Of a DNA stretch of 64,000 bases, positions 36,209 to 43,961 are shown in pieces. Where the stretch lies: positions 1-64,000 of the forward strand of contig CALEMF010000015.1 in NCBI GenBank assembly GCA_937911505.1, read 5' to 3'. The notes beneath the pieces are model-generated. The model was not told the DNA's origin. It saw only the letters and a program-made list of their open reading frames with translations, and did not search any database. This DNA comes from an uncultured Cytophagales bacterium. Lineage in GTDB: Bacteria; Bacteroidota; Bacteroidia; Cytophagales; Thermonemataceae. The translations under genes were made by a program, and so were the position numbers. The number at the start of each line of letters is the position of its first letter. Position 1 is the first letter of the stretch.

Positions 36209-36442
36209 TTAACTATTTAAAAACTCATCATTAAGCTTACTGAGTGTATCTGTTGAATCTGCCCAAGCCTCTGACCTTAAAACGATCTTTTGGGCTTCAT
36301 TTAATGAGATATTTAGTTTGCTTTTGATGATGCGAACAGTTTGAATCAGGGATAAATCTTCTTCTTTTAAGAAGGTTATAATGCTATTCAAGATTTTCTT
36401 CTCCGCAAGCATTTTGTCTATCAGATTGAGGTATGCTTCCAT
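36209..36442 (-). CDS. Small L7/L12-like helical protein, paralogue 3
   Basis: 77 aa. The core SLIQTVRIIKSKLNISLNEAQKIVLRSEAW is similar to the two genes upstream and recalls the helix-turn of the ribosomal bL12 C-terminal domain (IKxVRxxTGLGLKEAKxLV). The last residues are polar. In polymorphic-toxin loci of Bacteroidota such small repeated genes often act as immunity proteins or toxin-neutralising adaptors; that role is inferred from position only. No membrane segment. Confidence 0.5.
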   Translation of the reverse strand: MEAYLNLIDKMLAEKKILNSIITFLKEEDLSLIQTVRIIKSKLNISLNEAQKIVLRSEAWADSTDTLSKLNDEFLNS

Positions 36443-36479
36443 TGCTGTATAAAACTTCTTTTTTATACTTACTCTCTTA

Positions 36480-36734
36480 CTAAGTATCTAGCTCATCACT
36501 TTTATTCCAACTTTTGCGTATATCATCATTAAGTTCCTTATTTTCAATCCATACAGGAGAATTGACCACTATATTGTCTGCTTCACCCAAACTAAGTCCT
36601 GCCCCCTTTATAAGGGCATAAGCACACTCCATTTGAGTCGCGCCTTTATCTTTTAAGATTTGAAGGACTTTATCAAAATTTCTATCCTGATCTTTACTCA
36701 AATGTTTTTTAGCAGTTAATGAATAATCGTTCAT
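36480..36734 (-). CDS. Small L7/L12-like helical protein, paralogue 2
   Basis: 84 aa using ATG 36734; a GTG 15 bp upstream would overlap the previous gene by 11 bp. The core reads VLQILKDKGATQMECAYALIKGAGLSLGEADNIVVNSPVWIE, matching its neighbours on both sides (LI..(A/L)G.SL.EAD.IV..S..W). Related genes in tandem point to duplication and divergence. Cytoplasmic. Confidence 0.5.
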   Translation of the reverse strand: MNDYSLTAKKHLSKDQDRNFDKVLQILKDKGATQMECAYALIKGAGLSLGEADNIVVNSPVWIENKELNDDIRKSWNKSDELDT

Positions 36735-36738
36735 TAAA

Positions 36739-37020
36739 TTAATCTTCACGTCCTTTCAAAAAAATTTCTCTGAGCCAGTAGACATCTTCGTTCGTACCAC
36801 TCCAAGTTTTGGACTTTAAAATGATATCATCTGCCTCATTTGACTTAAAACCTAAACCATAAATGAGTACTCTCATGGTATGAATGCGATTGCCTCCATT
36901 CTTTTTAATCGCATACAATACACTTTCTATTTCCTCAATACAGGTATATTTTTCTTTAGCTAAATGGATCAGGCTCTTAGTTTTCTCATCCAATGAGTCT
37001 AATATATCTTTATTCATCAT
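36739..37020 (-). CDS. Small L7/L12-like helical protein, paralogue 1
   Basis: 93 aa, first of the three. Core: EEIESVLYAIKKNGGNRIHTMRVLIYGLGFKSNEADDIILKSKTWSG. The HTMRVLIYGLGF.SNEAD.I segment aligns with the other two. The gene begins after a 158-bp gap that follows the 401-aa immunity candidate; no clear feature is seen in that gap. Inferred role: immunity or adaptor protein. Confidence 0.5.
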   Translation of the reverse strand: MMNKDILDSLDEKTKSLIHLAKEKYTCIEEIESVLYAIKKNGGNRIHTMRVLIYGLGFKSNEADDIILKSKTWSGTNEDVYWLREIFLKGRED

Positions 37021-37178
37021 ATTATTTGGTTAGTCTTCCTGTTTTTGTATTAGCTGTTTGGAGTATGTCACCTAAAGGATATTATCTTAGATTTCACAAA
37101 CCGTTTGTCTTCCAAAACGAACCACGTATCCTAAGGTAATAGATTCGGACTTACACAATATAGATAGCTAAATGACTT

Positions 37179-38384
37179 TCAATAATGTAAATCAGTTTGA
37201 TCTAGCCAATCCTCTTCAAAAAGCCTTTCATTCTTGACATCGAATATACACTTGCTGTGTTGAAATTTATATTTTAATCCCCAATAATTGAAATAATCTT
37301 CTTTAGTAGGTTTTTCTATAGCTTGTCCCAAGTGCGATGGATAGCCAAATTTATATGAACTCTGCATTGATTGAGGAATATCACTATCAGATTGTTGATA
37401 ACGTACGATAGGTAGGTGTATTTCCTTTACTTGCTTATCATTGTATTCTGAAATAACATCATAATGTTTGATGAGTGCCTCAGTGATTTCACTTATCATT
37501 GTAGGTAAGCTTTCATTAAATATTCCGTAAAGTACGACGAGGGCATCTCGACATTCAAATTTAATACTTGAAATATCTAAATGTTGCTGTTGCTTGTTTT
37601 TCCTTTTTAACGTTTTGTATGCATCAAAAAAAGGTTTCAAAGATAAATTCATCCCTTTTTTAACTAAGTCAGTGGCTAGTCCACCAGTCACTCCGTATAA
37701 AAAAGTATTAGTGATTAGATCTTTCAGAGTAACATCTGCAAGAATATGAATAAAAAATTCGTAAATACCCCCTCCTCGGTATCCCATCTCTCTTTTAATG
37801 TGAATTAAATATTCTTTTTCAATCTCATCTAGAAAAAGATCTGTATCTTGATAATCTTCAGAAAAACTTTGATTCCCCATACCGAGGTACGATATTTTAA
37901 TGTCTATGCTTTTGCTCATTTTTGGTAATGTATGAAAACTGTTTATAAAATTGATCTCGTCAGATGTAAGCGCTACAGATTTATATAATCGCTTTTGAGC
38001 TTTTCTGTAGGCTATTCTATCTTCTTCATTACCGAAGTAACGCAGCGTACTTTCAGTATCTTCAGGCCAATCTTGTAAAAAGTCTAGCGCTTCTTGGTTC
38101 AACTTAGTATGAAAGGCATAAAAAGTAATCAATGAATCAATACCAAAACGTCGGTTATGTTTCATAATTGATATGATCTCCTTAATGTCTTTAACAGACA
38201 GGCTAAGGAAAAATTCACTGATTATCAGTAGAAATTCATGCGAGGCGCTTCCACCACAACGTTCTAATACATAAGAAATAAACTGTAGTTTATCTTGTTT
38301 GGCGCTATATGCTTGAAACGCATCAAGTAGCTCTTCCTTGGAGGCTGGTCTAGAAAATAGTTCTTCTATTTGTTTAAAGATCAT
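37179..38384 (-). CDS. 401-aa immunity-candidate protein
   Basis: Starts MIFKQIEELFSRPASKEELLDAFQAYSA. No signal peptide or clear family. The first 130 residues are helical and HEAT-like (ILDAFQ..., LLIISEFFLSLSV). Later segments (LITNTFLYGVTGGLATDLVKKG) could be an amphipathic or membrane-touching helix. It comes directly after a decayed toxin tip ending in the SGHYRPS motif and 20 bp from its end, the position of a cognate immunity gene. The assignment to that toxin is inference. Confidence 0.5.
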   Translation of the reverse strand: MIFKQIEELFSRPASKEELLDAFQAYSAKQDKLQFISYVLERCGGSASHEFLLIISEFFLSLSVKDIKEIISIMKHNRRFGIDSLITFYAFHTKLNQEALDFLQDWPEDTESTLRYFGNEEDRIAYRKAQKRLYKSVALTSDEINFINSFHTLPKMSKSIDIKISYLGMGNQSFSEDYQDTDLFLDEIEKEYLIHIKREMGYRGGGIYEFFIHILADVTLKDLITNTFLYGVTGGLATDLVKKGMNLSLKPFFDAYKTLKRKNKQQQHLDISSIKFECRDALVVLYGIFNESLPTMISEITEALIKHYDVISEYNDKQVKEIHLPIVRYQQSDSDIPQSMQSSYKFGYPSHLGQAIEKPTKEDYFNYWGLKYKFQHSKCIFDVKNERLFEEDWLDQTDLHY

Positions 38385-38404
38385 TTTGCATGCAGTTTAA
38401 GTCC

Positions 38405-38825
38405 CTATTTAGAACCTTTCATCTTATATAGTTCTAAATTTTTACCCACTAAGTTAAGCCTGTTAAAGAAGTTAGCTGAATTAAGTAAGTCTTGTCCTGA
38501 TGGTCTGTAATGTCCCGACCAATTATCTAGATAAGTTATCTTGCCATCATCTATACCAATTTTACCAGCAGTTTTCACATTATCTGCCATCTTGGATAAG
38601 AAGTAATGACCTTTATCTGCGCTGTTCGGGGTATGCCGCCCTGAACCATTGATCATAGGCCTTATAATGTGTACCATTAGGATCAAGACGGCTACGATCA
38701 TTAAAGCCATACCCCATAATTCCATGACCTAAGAACTCATGAGCACCTAATGTATTTTGTGCGCCTGACTCTGTTGTTAGATCAACAGACGACACTAACC
38801 CACTAGATCTACTTACAATGCTCAT
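38405..38825 (-). pseudogene. Decayed toxin cassette 3: metallopeptidase segment joined out of frame to a second toxin tip
   Basis: Two frames meet here. One frame (38825-38613) reads GLVSSVDLTTESGAQNTLG then HEFLGHGIMGYGFND and stops soon after KAYDQWF. The other frame (from about 38690 to 38405) reads ADKGHYFLSKMADNVKTAGKIG, then SGHYRPSGQDLL and ends LYKMKGSK. The SGHYRPS motif is a toxin-tip pattern I recognise from RHS proteins. The first part is homologous to residues about 290-345 of the intact toxin. So a shared anchor region has been joined to a different tip, now with a frameshift; no start codon or signal peptide is left. Confidence 0.6.
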
Positions 38826-39375
38826 TAATAAGACTTACACCTCTGTGATCACCCAATTCAATCATTTTACGCCAATCTTCGCAGGCTTTCATTGTATCAC
38901 CAAGCATTATAAGTGAACTTGATCTATCAAACAAAAATCTCGTACTTGTAGAGTCTTCAGTAAGGATATGGTTAAAGTCTATTAAAGCTTCTTTATGTTG
39001 TTCATTAAGTTGAAATGCCAATGCCCTTGTATGGTATACTTCCCAAAGGTAAGAGTACTCTTTTGAACGCTTTGTCTCAATAGCTTTAGTAAGATCATTA
39101 ATAGCTGCTTGATACTTCCTTAACTTTAAATTTGTATATCCTTTAAGATGATAAATCTCTACAAGCGAAGTATCAAAGGATGAAGCCTTATTGAGATATA
39201 CTAAAGCTTTTTCATATTTATTCTCATCCAAAAATTGATCGGAAGAGTCTAAATAGACCTTTGCAAGCTCTCTTCTCTCTGTTCTACTTTTGGTTCCACC
39301 ACAACTAACTAAAAACAAATAGATAATCGGTATTAATAGAAAGTTAGTTTCTTTTTTGAATAAGATATGGTTCAT
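38809..39375 (-). CDS. TPR lipoprotein, copy 2 (immunity candidate)
   Basis: The real start is ATG 39375 (MNHILFKKETNFLLIPIIYLFLVSC); the longer frame upstream is only the shadow of the decayed toxin tip. The lipobox FLVSC gives a lipoprotein of about 168 mature residues with three or four TPR-like repeats (YEKALVYLNKASSFDTSL, YQAAINDLTKAIE, HKEALIDFNHIL) and the closing GDTMKACEDWRKMIELGD. It is a clear paralogue of the TPR lipoprotein at 39554-40123. Envelope location fits neutralisation of a toxin acting outside the cytoplasm. Confidence 0.7.
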   Translation of the reverse strand: MNHILFKKETNFLLIPIIYLFLVSCGGTKSRTERRELAKVYLDSSDQFLDENKYEKALVYLNKASSFDTSLVEIYHLKGYTNLKLRKYQAAINDLTKAIETKRSKEYSYLWEVYHTRALAFQLNEQHKEALIDFNHILTEDSTSTRFLFDRSSSLIMLGDTMKACEDWRKMIELGDHRGVSLINEHCK

Positions 39376-39547
39376 AGCTCTTTTTAAAATCTTCTTTGAA
39401 TAAAGGGGAGGTTCTATGCCAGCTTGGATGCTGCTTTTGTAGTTCATAAGCTTTATAATGATCCCCATTAGGATCATATTCTGTTGTATCATTAAAGCCA
39501 TAACCCGTAATTCCAGGCCCTAAAAACTCAGAAGTACCTAATGTATT
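39344..39547 (-). pseudogene. Decayed toxin cassette 2: C-terminal metallopeptidase remnant
   Basis: In the frame from 39547 to the stop at 39344 the translation reads NTLGTSEFLGPGITGYGFND, then DPNGDHYKAYELQKQHPSWH and RTSPLFKEDF, which lines up with the end of the intact toxin at 40095-41204. Both zinc-ligand histidines of HEFIGH are changed (SEFLGP), and an in-frame stop lies just before it. The 32-bp overlap with the downstream TPR lipoprotein start copies the 29-bp overlap in the intact cassette. It is a dead duplicate that kept its immunity gene. Confidence 0.75.
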
Positions 39548-39553
39548 TTAAGC

Positions 39554-40123
39554 TTACTTACAGTATAACCTGATATCACCTCTGCCCCAATCGTCTCCTA
39601 AAGATTTTGCCTTCTTCCAGTCCTCGCAAGCTCGCAGTGTATCTCCCATTTTGAAATAGAGGTTGGCTCTTAATACAATACAGTTTGTATTGATGGTATC
39701 TATTGTTACTGCTTTGGTGTAATCCTCTAGTGCTTTTTCATATAAACCCATAGATTGATAGTTAGCCCCTCGCATACAATAACTCTCAGCTTCCCCCTTG
39801 TCATATGTATAAACAGTATATTTATCAAGCGCTTTATCGAAATCGAGAATCGCCTCTTTGTGTTTTTCTAACTGACTTTTTACTACACCCCTATTATGAA
39901 AGTAATCTGCTGAAATTGTATCGTGAGTAATAGCCTTATCCAAGTAGCTAAGTGCTAGGTCATACTTGTTTTCAACCATATATTTATTGGCAGTATCCGC
40001 ATAACGTTGTGCAATTACTTTGTCTTGTCGTGATGATGATGCTCTTTTACAACCTATTAAGATTTGTAATAAGAGGATAGATATAATTATATAACTATTT
40101 TTTTTGGTTTTGATATAATTCAT
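39554..40123 (-). CDS. TPR lipoprotein, copy 1 (immunity candidate to the RHS metallopeptidase)
   Basis: Start ATG 40123, overlapping the toxin stop by 29 bp; a TTG 9 bp upstream is less likely. Lipobox ILIGC after a hydrophobic stretch (YIIISILLLQ). The mature part has TPR-type repeats: YDLALSYLDKAITHDTISADYFHNRG, HKEAILDFDKALDKY, YEKALEDYTKAVTIDT, then GDTLRACEDWKKAKSLGD. The overlapping-gene layout with the toxin upstream suggests tight coupled translation, as in toxin-immunity pairs. TPR scaffolding could bind the toxin; this is inference. Confidence 0.7.
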   Translation of the reverse strand: MNYIKTKKNSYIIISILLLQILIGCKRASSSRQDKVIAQRYADTANKYMVENKYDLALSYLDKAITHDTISADYFHNRGVVKSQLEKHKEAILDFDKALDKYTVYTYDKGEAESYCMRGANYQSMGLYEKALEDYTKAVTIDTINTNCIVLRANLYFKMGDTLRACEDWKKAKSLGDDWGRGDIRLYCK

Positions 40124-41204
40124 AATTTTCAAGAATATCCTTTTTAAAATCAGGTGAGGTTCTCTGCCAGCTTGGATGATTCATCTGAAGCTCGTAAGCC
40201 TTGTAGTGTGTTCCATTAGGATCAAGACGACTCTTATCATTAAATCCATAACCTTTTTCACCGTGACCAATGAACTCGTGGACTCCTAGTGTATTTTGTA
40301 CACCAGATTCTGTTGTCAAATCGACAGGCACTAATCCCCCCAACTTACTTACTACTGTCACTTTGATAAAGCCTGTACCAGAACCAGTATAACCTTGTCC
40401 CTCTTTTAACCAACTAGCTGTACCTGCTCTTCTGTCTGTATTAGCTACACCGCTCGCAGAAGCTGGGTCGTTAAACCCTAAAAATACTCTTTTACCATTC
40501 CTGATTATTGATGTGTTATTGGAAACTGACACCATGCTATTATGCAGCTTACTCACATCCACATCGCTCATTTTGTCAAGAATATCTGTGTATACATTAG
40601 AAATGGCTTGTGGGCTAAGTCCAGCATCTCTGATACCTACGCTCTTTTCTGTAAGTGCACGCTCCGTTGCTAAGTTAGCTGTAGAGAGAGGGTCTCTAAA
40701 ACCGCGCCGCTTACTATTACGATTCAAGATATTCCAAGTGCCTTTATCAATAATACGAATCTCATCGGAGGTTTTATTATCTCTACCTAAGTATTCTCCT
40801 TCAGGTGAGTAGTATACATCCAACGGGGCTAACCCATCTGGGTCCATTTTTCGTATTGGATCGTTCTCTACAAAGTTGTAGCCTGAGTAGCTAGGAAACT
40901 TCTCTGCCAACGGATCAATCGACAACCACCTAATCGGTACTTCATAGTAATAAGTATGCCCTCCATAGGTCGTATCTTCCTCCAGCGTTTCTACCAGCTC
41001 ACCCGTCACGGTGTTGATAATGCCCAAGCCTACTTGCATCAACGTATCGTCGTGGAAGATTTCATCGTACTTTCCATTGGTAAGCGTCTTTATCTCGTAA
41101 GTGAATTTTTTAAGCCTTTTGTCTTTACGCTTCTTTTTTTGTGCCAGTAGCGGCGTAGCAGCCAGCAGGCAGAGGCAAAATAGGAGCAAGTAATATCTTT
41201 TCAT
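40095..41204 (-). CDS. RHS-core toxin with HExxGH metallopeptidase-like tip
   Basis: 369 aa, with a signal peptide (YYLLLFCLCLLAATPLLAQ), not a full RHS cage. Residues about 90-125 are the RHS core signature RWLSIDPLAEKFPSYSGYNF followed by ENDPIRKMDPDG. The variable tip ends with LGVHEFIGHGEKGYGFND (H309, E310, H314) and ends HYKAYELQMNHPSWQRTS. HExxGH is the zinc hexapeptide known in M49 dipeptidyl peptidase III, so this is likely a zinc peptidase toxin. It follows the transglutaminase-like gene by 12 bp and its 3' end overlaps a TPR lipoprotein. Export is Sec-dependent; delivery route and target are unknown. Confidence 0.7.
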   Translation of the reverse strand: MKRYYLLLFCLCLLAATPLLAQKKKRKDKRLKKFTYEIKTLTNGKYDEIFHDDTLMQVGLGIINTVTGELVETLEEDTTYGGHTYYYEVPIRWLSIDPLAEKFPSYSGYNFVENDPIRKMDPDGLAPLDVYYSPEGEYLGRDNKTSDEIRIIDKGTWNILNRNSKRRGFRDPLSTANLATERALTEKSVGIRDAGLSPQAISNVYTDILDKMSDVDVSKLHNSMVSVSNNTSIIRNGKRVFLGFNDPASASGVANTDRRAGTASWLKEGQGYTGSGTGFIKVTVVSKLGGLVPVDLTTESGVQNTLGVHEFIGHGEKGYGFNDKSRLDPNGTHYKAYELQMNHPSWQRTSPDFKKDILENYELYQNQKK

Positions 41205-41216
41205 AAGGTTATTTGG

Positions 41217-42494
41217 TTAGGGTTTTTGGTTTATGGTGGCGGCTTTTGCCATTTCTTCAAGCCAAGCAAAGTACATCGGCTGGCTTACATTGCGGTAGCC
41301 CAATCGGTAGGCTTTTACGTAGCACGCTTCCATTGTCGCAATCAGCGACTGCGCTTCAGGGTACTTTCTGAGTTCTTTTAAATCTTGGGTTTTATACTTT
41401 TCTATCAAAGGCTTTAATTGAGTCTGTAAGGTGTTGGCTTTTAGTACCATCGCTTCAGCATAGTTAGGATAATAGGTTAAAGCCAAATCTACACATTTTA
41501 GCACAAAAGAAGGGTCACTATTATGATTTTTTCGCTGGTAGCCATTGGCAAGGTCTACCAAACACAAAGCGATATTTTGGGTCGGGCTTAATGTATCCAT
41601 ATACGTACCATTGCGGATCGCATCCATATGGATATAACCCGAAGCACTCAGCCAGCCGTCCATCGGGAAGCTGGCAGAGGTCAGCTCGGTATTGTACCAG
41701 CCATCTTGTAGCGAGCGCCGCTTAATGTAAAGGTGATTGGGCGCACGGGCAAGGAAAGTTTCCACCCCCAGTTCATCAGCAACTAACTTGTAAAGCAAAG
41801 GAAGTGAGTGGCAGTTTCCCGTTTTGAGGGTCATCAGCTTGGTTACAAAGGTGCTTACCCACTGCTGTTCTCCCCAAAAATCCTCAAAATCGTAGCGGTA
41901 GGGCAGGTGCTGGAGCTTTCGTTCTCGGGCATCAACAATGGTAACCGTATCGGTCATTACCTGCAAAATGGCACTAGCAAGGGTTACCTCTTCCTTGTCT
42001 TTGGCTTTGTACTGCGGTAAATCATTAACAGCCGCGTACAACTGCGCTAGGTGAGCTAGCTGGGCAATCACCTCCTCAAAGCGGGGGTAACTGAGTTGTT
42101 GCTGAAAGAAAGCATTCTCTACCGTAAATATCGCTTTTTTGAGACTATAAGGCTGCTGCCCTTGTAGCATTTGTTGGAGTTGCTCAAAAGCTATTTCATA
42201 GGCGAGGTCAGTGGCCTGTAAAGAGCGAGTTTCATCTAAGAAAAAAGCGGCAGCCGCTTCTTGCTCAGGCGTTACTTGAGCAAAGGTAATAGTGCTACTT
42301 CCCATTAGTAGACTAAAAAATAAAAGCAGGCCTAGTTTTTTTATAAGCGCTTGTTTTTCAACTTGAAATGAGTGTGTAGGCCTGAAAATCCAGCGAGGAG
42401 GTGGGCTAGCTCTGCGGGTAGAAGCATTGGATTTTCTTGATTTTTTGGTTCGTTTTTCATCAAGGAAAAATGAACAAGAGATAAATAGAAGCAT
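41217..42494 (-). CDS. Transglutaminase-like secreted protein, copy 2 (N-terminus altered by repeat)
   Basis: The C-terminal 360 residues match the gene at 42583-43866. Both share YRYDFEDFWGEQQW, a Cys in GNCHSLPLLY and a His in APNHLYI, the usual Cys-His pair of transglutaminase-like folds. The frame starts at ATG 42494, but the first 55 residues come from the dispersed repeat (FLDEKRTKKSRKSNAST) and precede a second, normal signal peptide (IKKLGLLLFFSLLMGSSTITFA). The codon where ATG would be expected reads ATA. Either the gene starts with the repeat, or it is silenced. Substrate unknown; protein or peptidoglycan cleavage is possible. Confidence 0.6.
   Translation of the reverse strand: MLLFISCSFFLDEKRTKKSRKSNASTRRASPPPRWIFRPTHSFQVEKQALIKKLGLLLFFSLLMGSSTITFAQVTPEQEAAAAFFLDETRSLQATDLAYEIAFEQLQQMLQGQQPYSLKKAIFTVENAFFQQQLSYPRFEEVIAQLAHLAQLYAAVNDLPQYKAKDKEEVTLASAILQVMTDTVTIVDARERKLQHLPYRYDFEDFWGEQQWVSTFVTKLMTLKTGNCHSLPLLYKLVADELGVETFLARAPNHLYIKRRSLQDGWYNTELTSASFPMDGWLSASGYIHMDAIRNGTYMDTLSPTQNIALCLVDLANGYQRKNHNSDPSFVLKCVDLALTYYPNYAEAMVLKANTLQTQLKPLIEKYKTQDLKELRKYPEAQSLIATMEACYVKAYRLGYRNVSQPMYFAWLEEMAKAATINQKP
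42379..42480 (-). repeat. Dispersed repeat, copy 2 (right edge of toxin island, inside a gene's 5' end)
   Basis: Read on the minus strand this repeats the order of the copy at 35600-35690: TTGTTCATTTTT, AAAATCCAA, CTTCTACCC, AGCCC.CCTCC.CGC and CTGGATTTTCAGGCC. The middle here is longer and different (CCTTGATGAAAAACGAACC). The two copies are inverted relative to each other and bracket the whole toxin-immunity island. This copy lies in frame with the transglutaminase-like gene and supplies its first residues. Confidence 0.75.
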
Positions 42495-42582
42495 AAATGA
42501 TAAAAGCTTTAGAAAATGTCAGCTATAGGGGATTTAATTTTTAATTATACTTTAAGAGCTCGTACAAAATATGTTCTTAATA

Positions 42583-43866
42583 CTACTCATCTTGTTGTGC
42601 CTTAGCTTTTTGAATGTCTTGTAGCCAAGCTTCGTAGGCTTCTTTAGGGATGGGCGCGTAGCCACGTTCGTCAATAATATCATAGAGGCGCATCATTTCA
42701 TTAAATATATTGAGTGCTATTGGGTATTTAGGCAAGTCGTCGGTACTACTGTAGTCCTCTCTCAGTAAAAGCTGCTTTTCTACGTACATAGCGAGCTTGG
42801 TTTGGTAGTTGGAAAAGTGCATCACTAAGTAAATATTCATCGGTGCATAGTCTTGCACCCGACTGACCATTCCTATACAGTTTTCGTCTAAACCAAATTT
42901 GACTTCATAAGCATTGGCCAAGTCCATTGTACATTGTACTAGCAATTCTTTCTGATCAACAGGCTGGATAAAAATACCACTCTTAATCGCTTCGGCTTTC
43001 ACAAAGCCAGAACTCATCAGTAGTTGGTTACTGATAATGAAACGGTTGGTGGTTTCGTAGTTAAGCCATTGTCCCTCCTCATTCTGAAACATAATGTAAG
43101 AATGGCTGGGTGCATACGCAAGGTGTGCTTTAGCACCCAGCTCTTCAGCTAGTAGTAGGTAAAGCAAAGGCAGCGAATGGCAATTGCCACTACCCGTGCG
43201 CAATAGTTTGGAGACAAACATCTTGGTGTGGTCTTTTTCGCCTATATAATCCTCAAAGTCGTACTGATAAGGAGGAATGGTGATTCTCTGCTTGGTGACA
43301 GGATGTTTGGCGTGAATGCCCTTTGTAAGCAAATGGACTAGTGCTAAGTTCTTATCGGTATTGGTATTGAGGGCGTACTTGTTTTTCTTACAATAGACTT
43401 TGAGCAGTAATATGGTATTTTGAATAGTGGAGTCGAACCAGGTTTTTGACAAATCTCCGTCAAGATAGGCATTTTCTACCTTATAAACCGCCTTACGCAA
43501 GTTGAAAGGGTGTGTACCTTGTAGCATCTGATAAATACTATTGGCAGCATCACGATAAAGGAGGTTGCGTTGCCAGATGATATATGGACCCAGACCATAG
43601 TGAATGCCCTCAACTATCTTTTTCTGCTTAAGAGATTGCCTTTCATGTTCACGTTGCTGTGCCTGTTGAATCAGCCGTTGGTTTTGTGCTTGTTGACTTC
43701 TTTGCTGCTTTAGCATCATTTGTTGTGGGCTGCGGGGTTGTAGTGCAGCAGGTGGTGGCGTACTGTACATATCGTAGGGGCGTGGGGCTTGCATCGCTTT
43801 AGTCTGTGCAAGAACACTACCCAACACACAGAGATAGCCCACTAAAAATAAGGAAAAGCGTTTCAT
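42583..43866 (-). CDS. Transglutaminase-like secreted protein, copy 1
   Basis: 427 aa with a normal signal peptide (MKRFSLFLVGYLCVLGSVLAQ) and a Gln-rich linker of about 60 residues (QQMMLKQQRSQQAQNQRL). The conserved core shared with copy 2: YQYDFEDYIGEKD, GSGNCHSLPLLYLLLAEELGAKAHLA with the expected catalytic Cys, and APSHSYIMF with the His. Transglutaminase-like folds of this type act as Cys proteases or acyltransferases in the envelope. It is first in the minus-strand series, with copy 2 88 bp downstream. No substrate can be inferred. Confidence 0.7.
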   Translation of the reverse strand: MKRFSLFLVGYLCVLGSVLAQTKAMQAPRPYDMYSTPPPAALQPRSPQQMMLKQQRSQQAQNQRLIQQAQQREHERQSLKQKKIVEGIHYGLGPYIIWQRNLLYRDAANSIYQMLQGTHPFNLRKAVYKVENAYLDGDLSKTWFDSTIQNTILLLKVYCKKNKYALNTNTDKNLALVHLLTKGIHAKHPVTKQRITIPPYQYDFEDYIGEKDHTKMFVSKLLRTGSGNCHSLPLLYLLLAEELGAKAHLAYAPSHSYIMFQNEEGQWLNYETTNRFIISNQLLMSSGFVKAEAIKSGIFIQPVDQKELLVQCTMDLANAYEVKFGLDENCIGMVSRVQDYAPMNIYLVMHFSNYQTKLAMYVEKQLLLREDYSSTDDLPKYPIALNIFNEMMRLYDIIDERGYAPIPKEAYEAWLQDIQKAKAQQDE

Positions 43867-43961
43867 AATAACGGTTAATAGATGTTATAAGGTAAAGATA
43901 ATATTTTCCTAAAAAATGATCTTTACTTTATTGGAAATAAGTGAACTAGTTACTGCTATAA

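Noticed and set aside
39376-39501. N-terminal 42 residues of the longer TPR lipoprotein frame
   Set aside because: They are an out-of-frame reading of the dead toxin remnant; the lipoprotein signal starts at ATG 39375.
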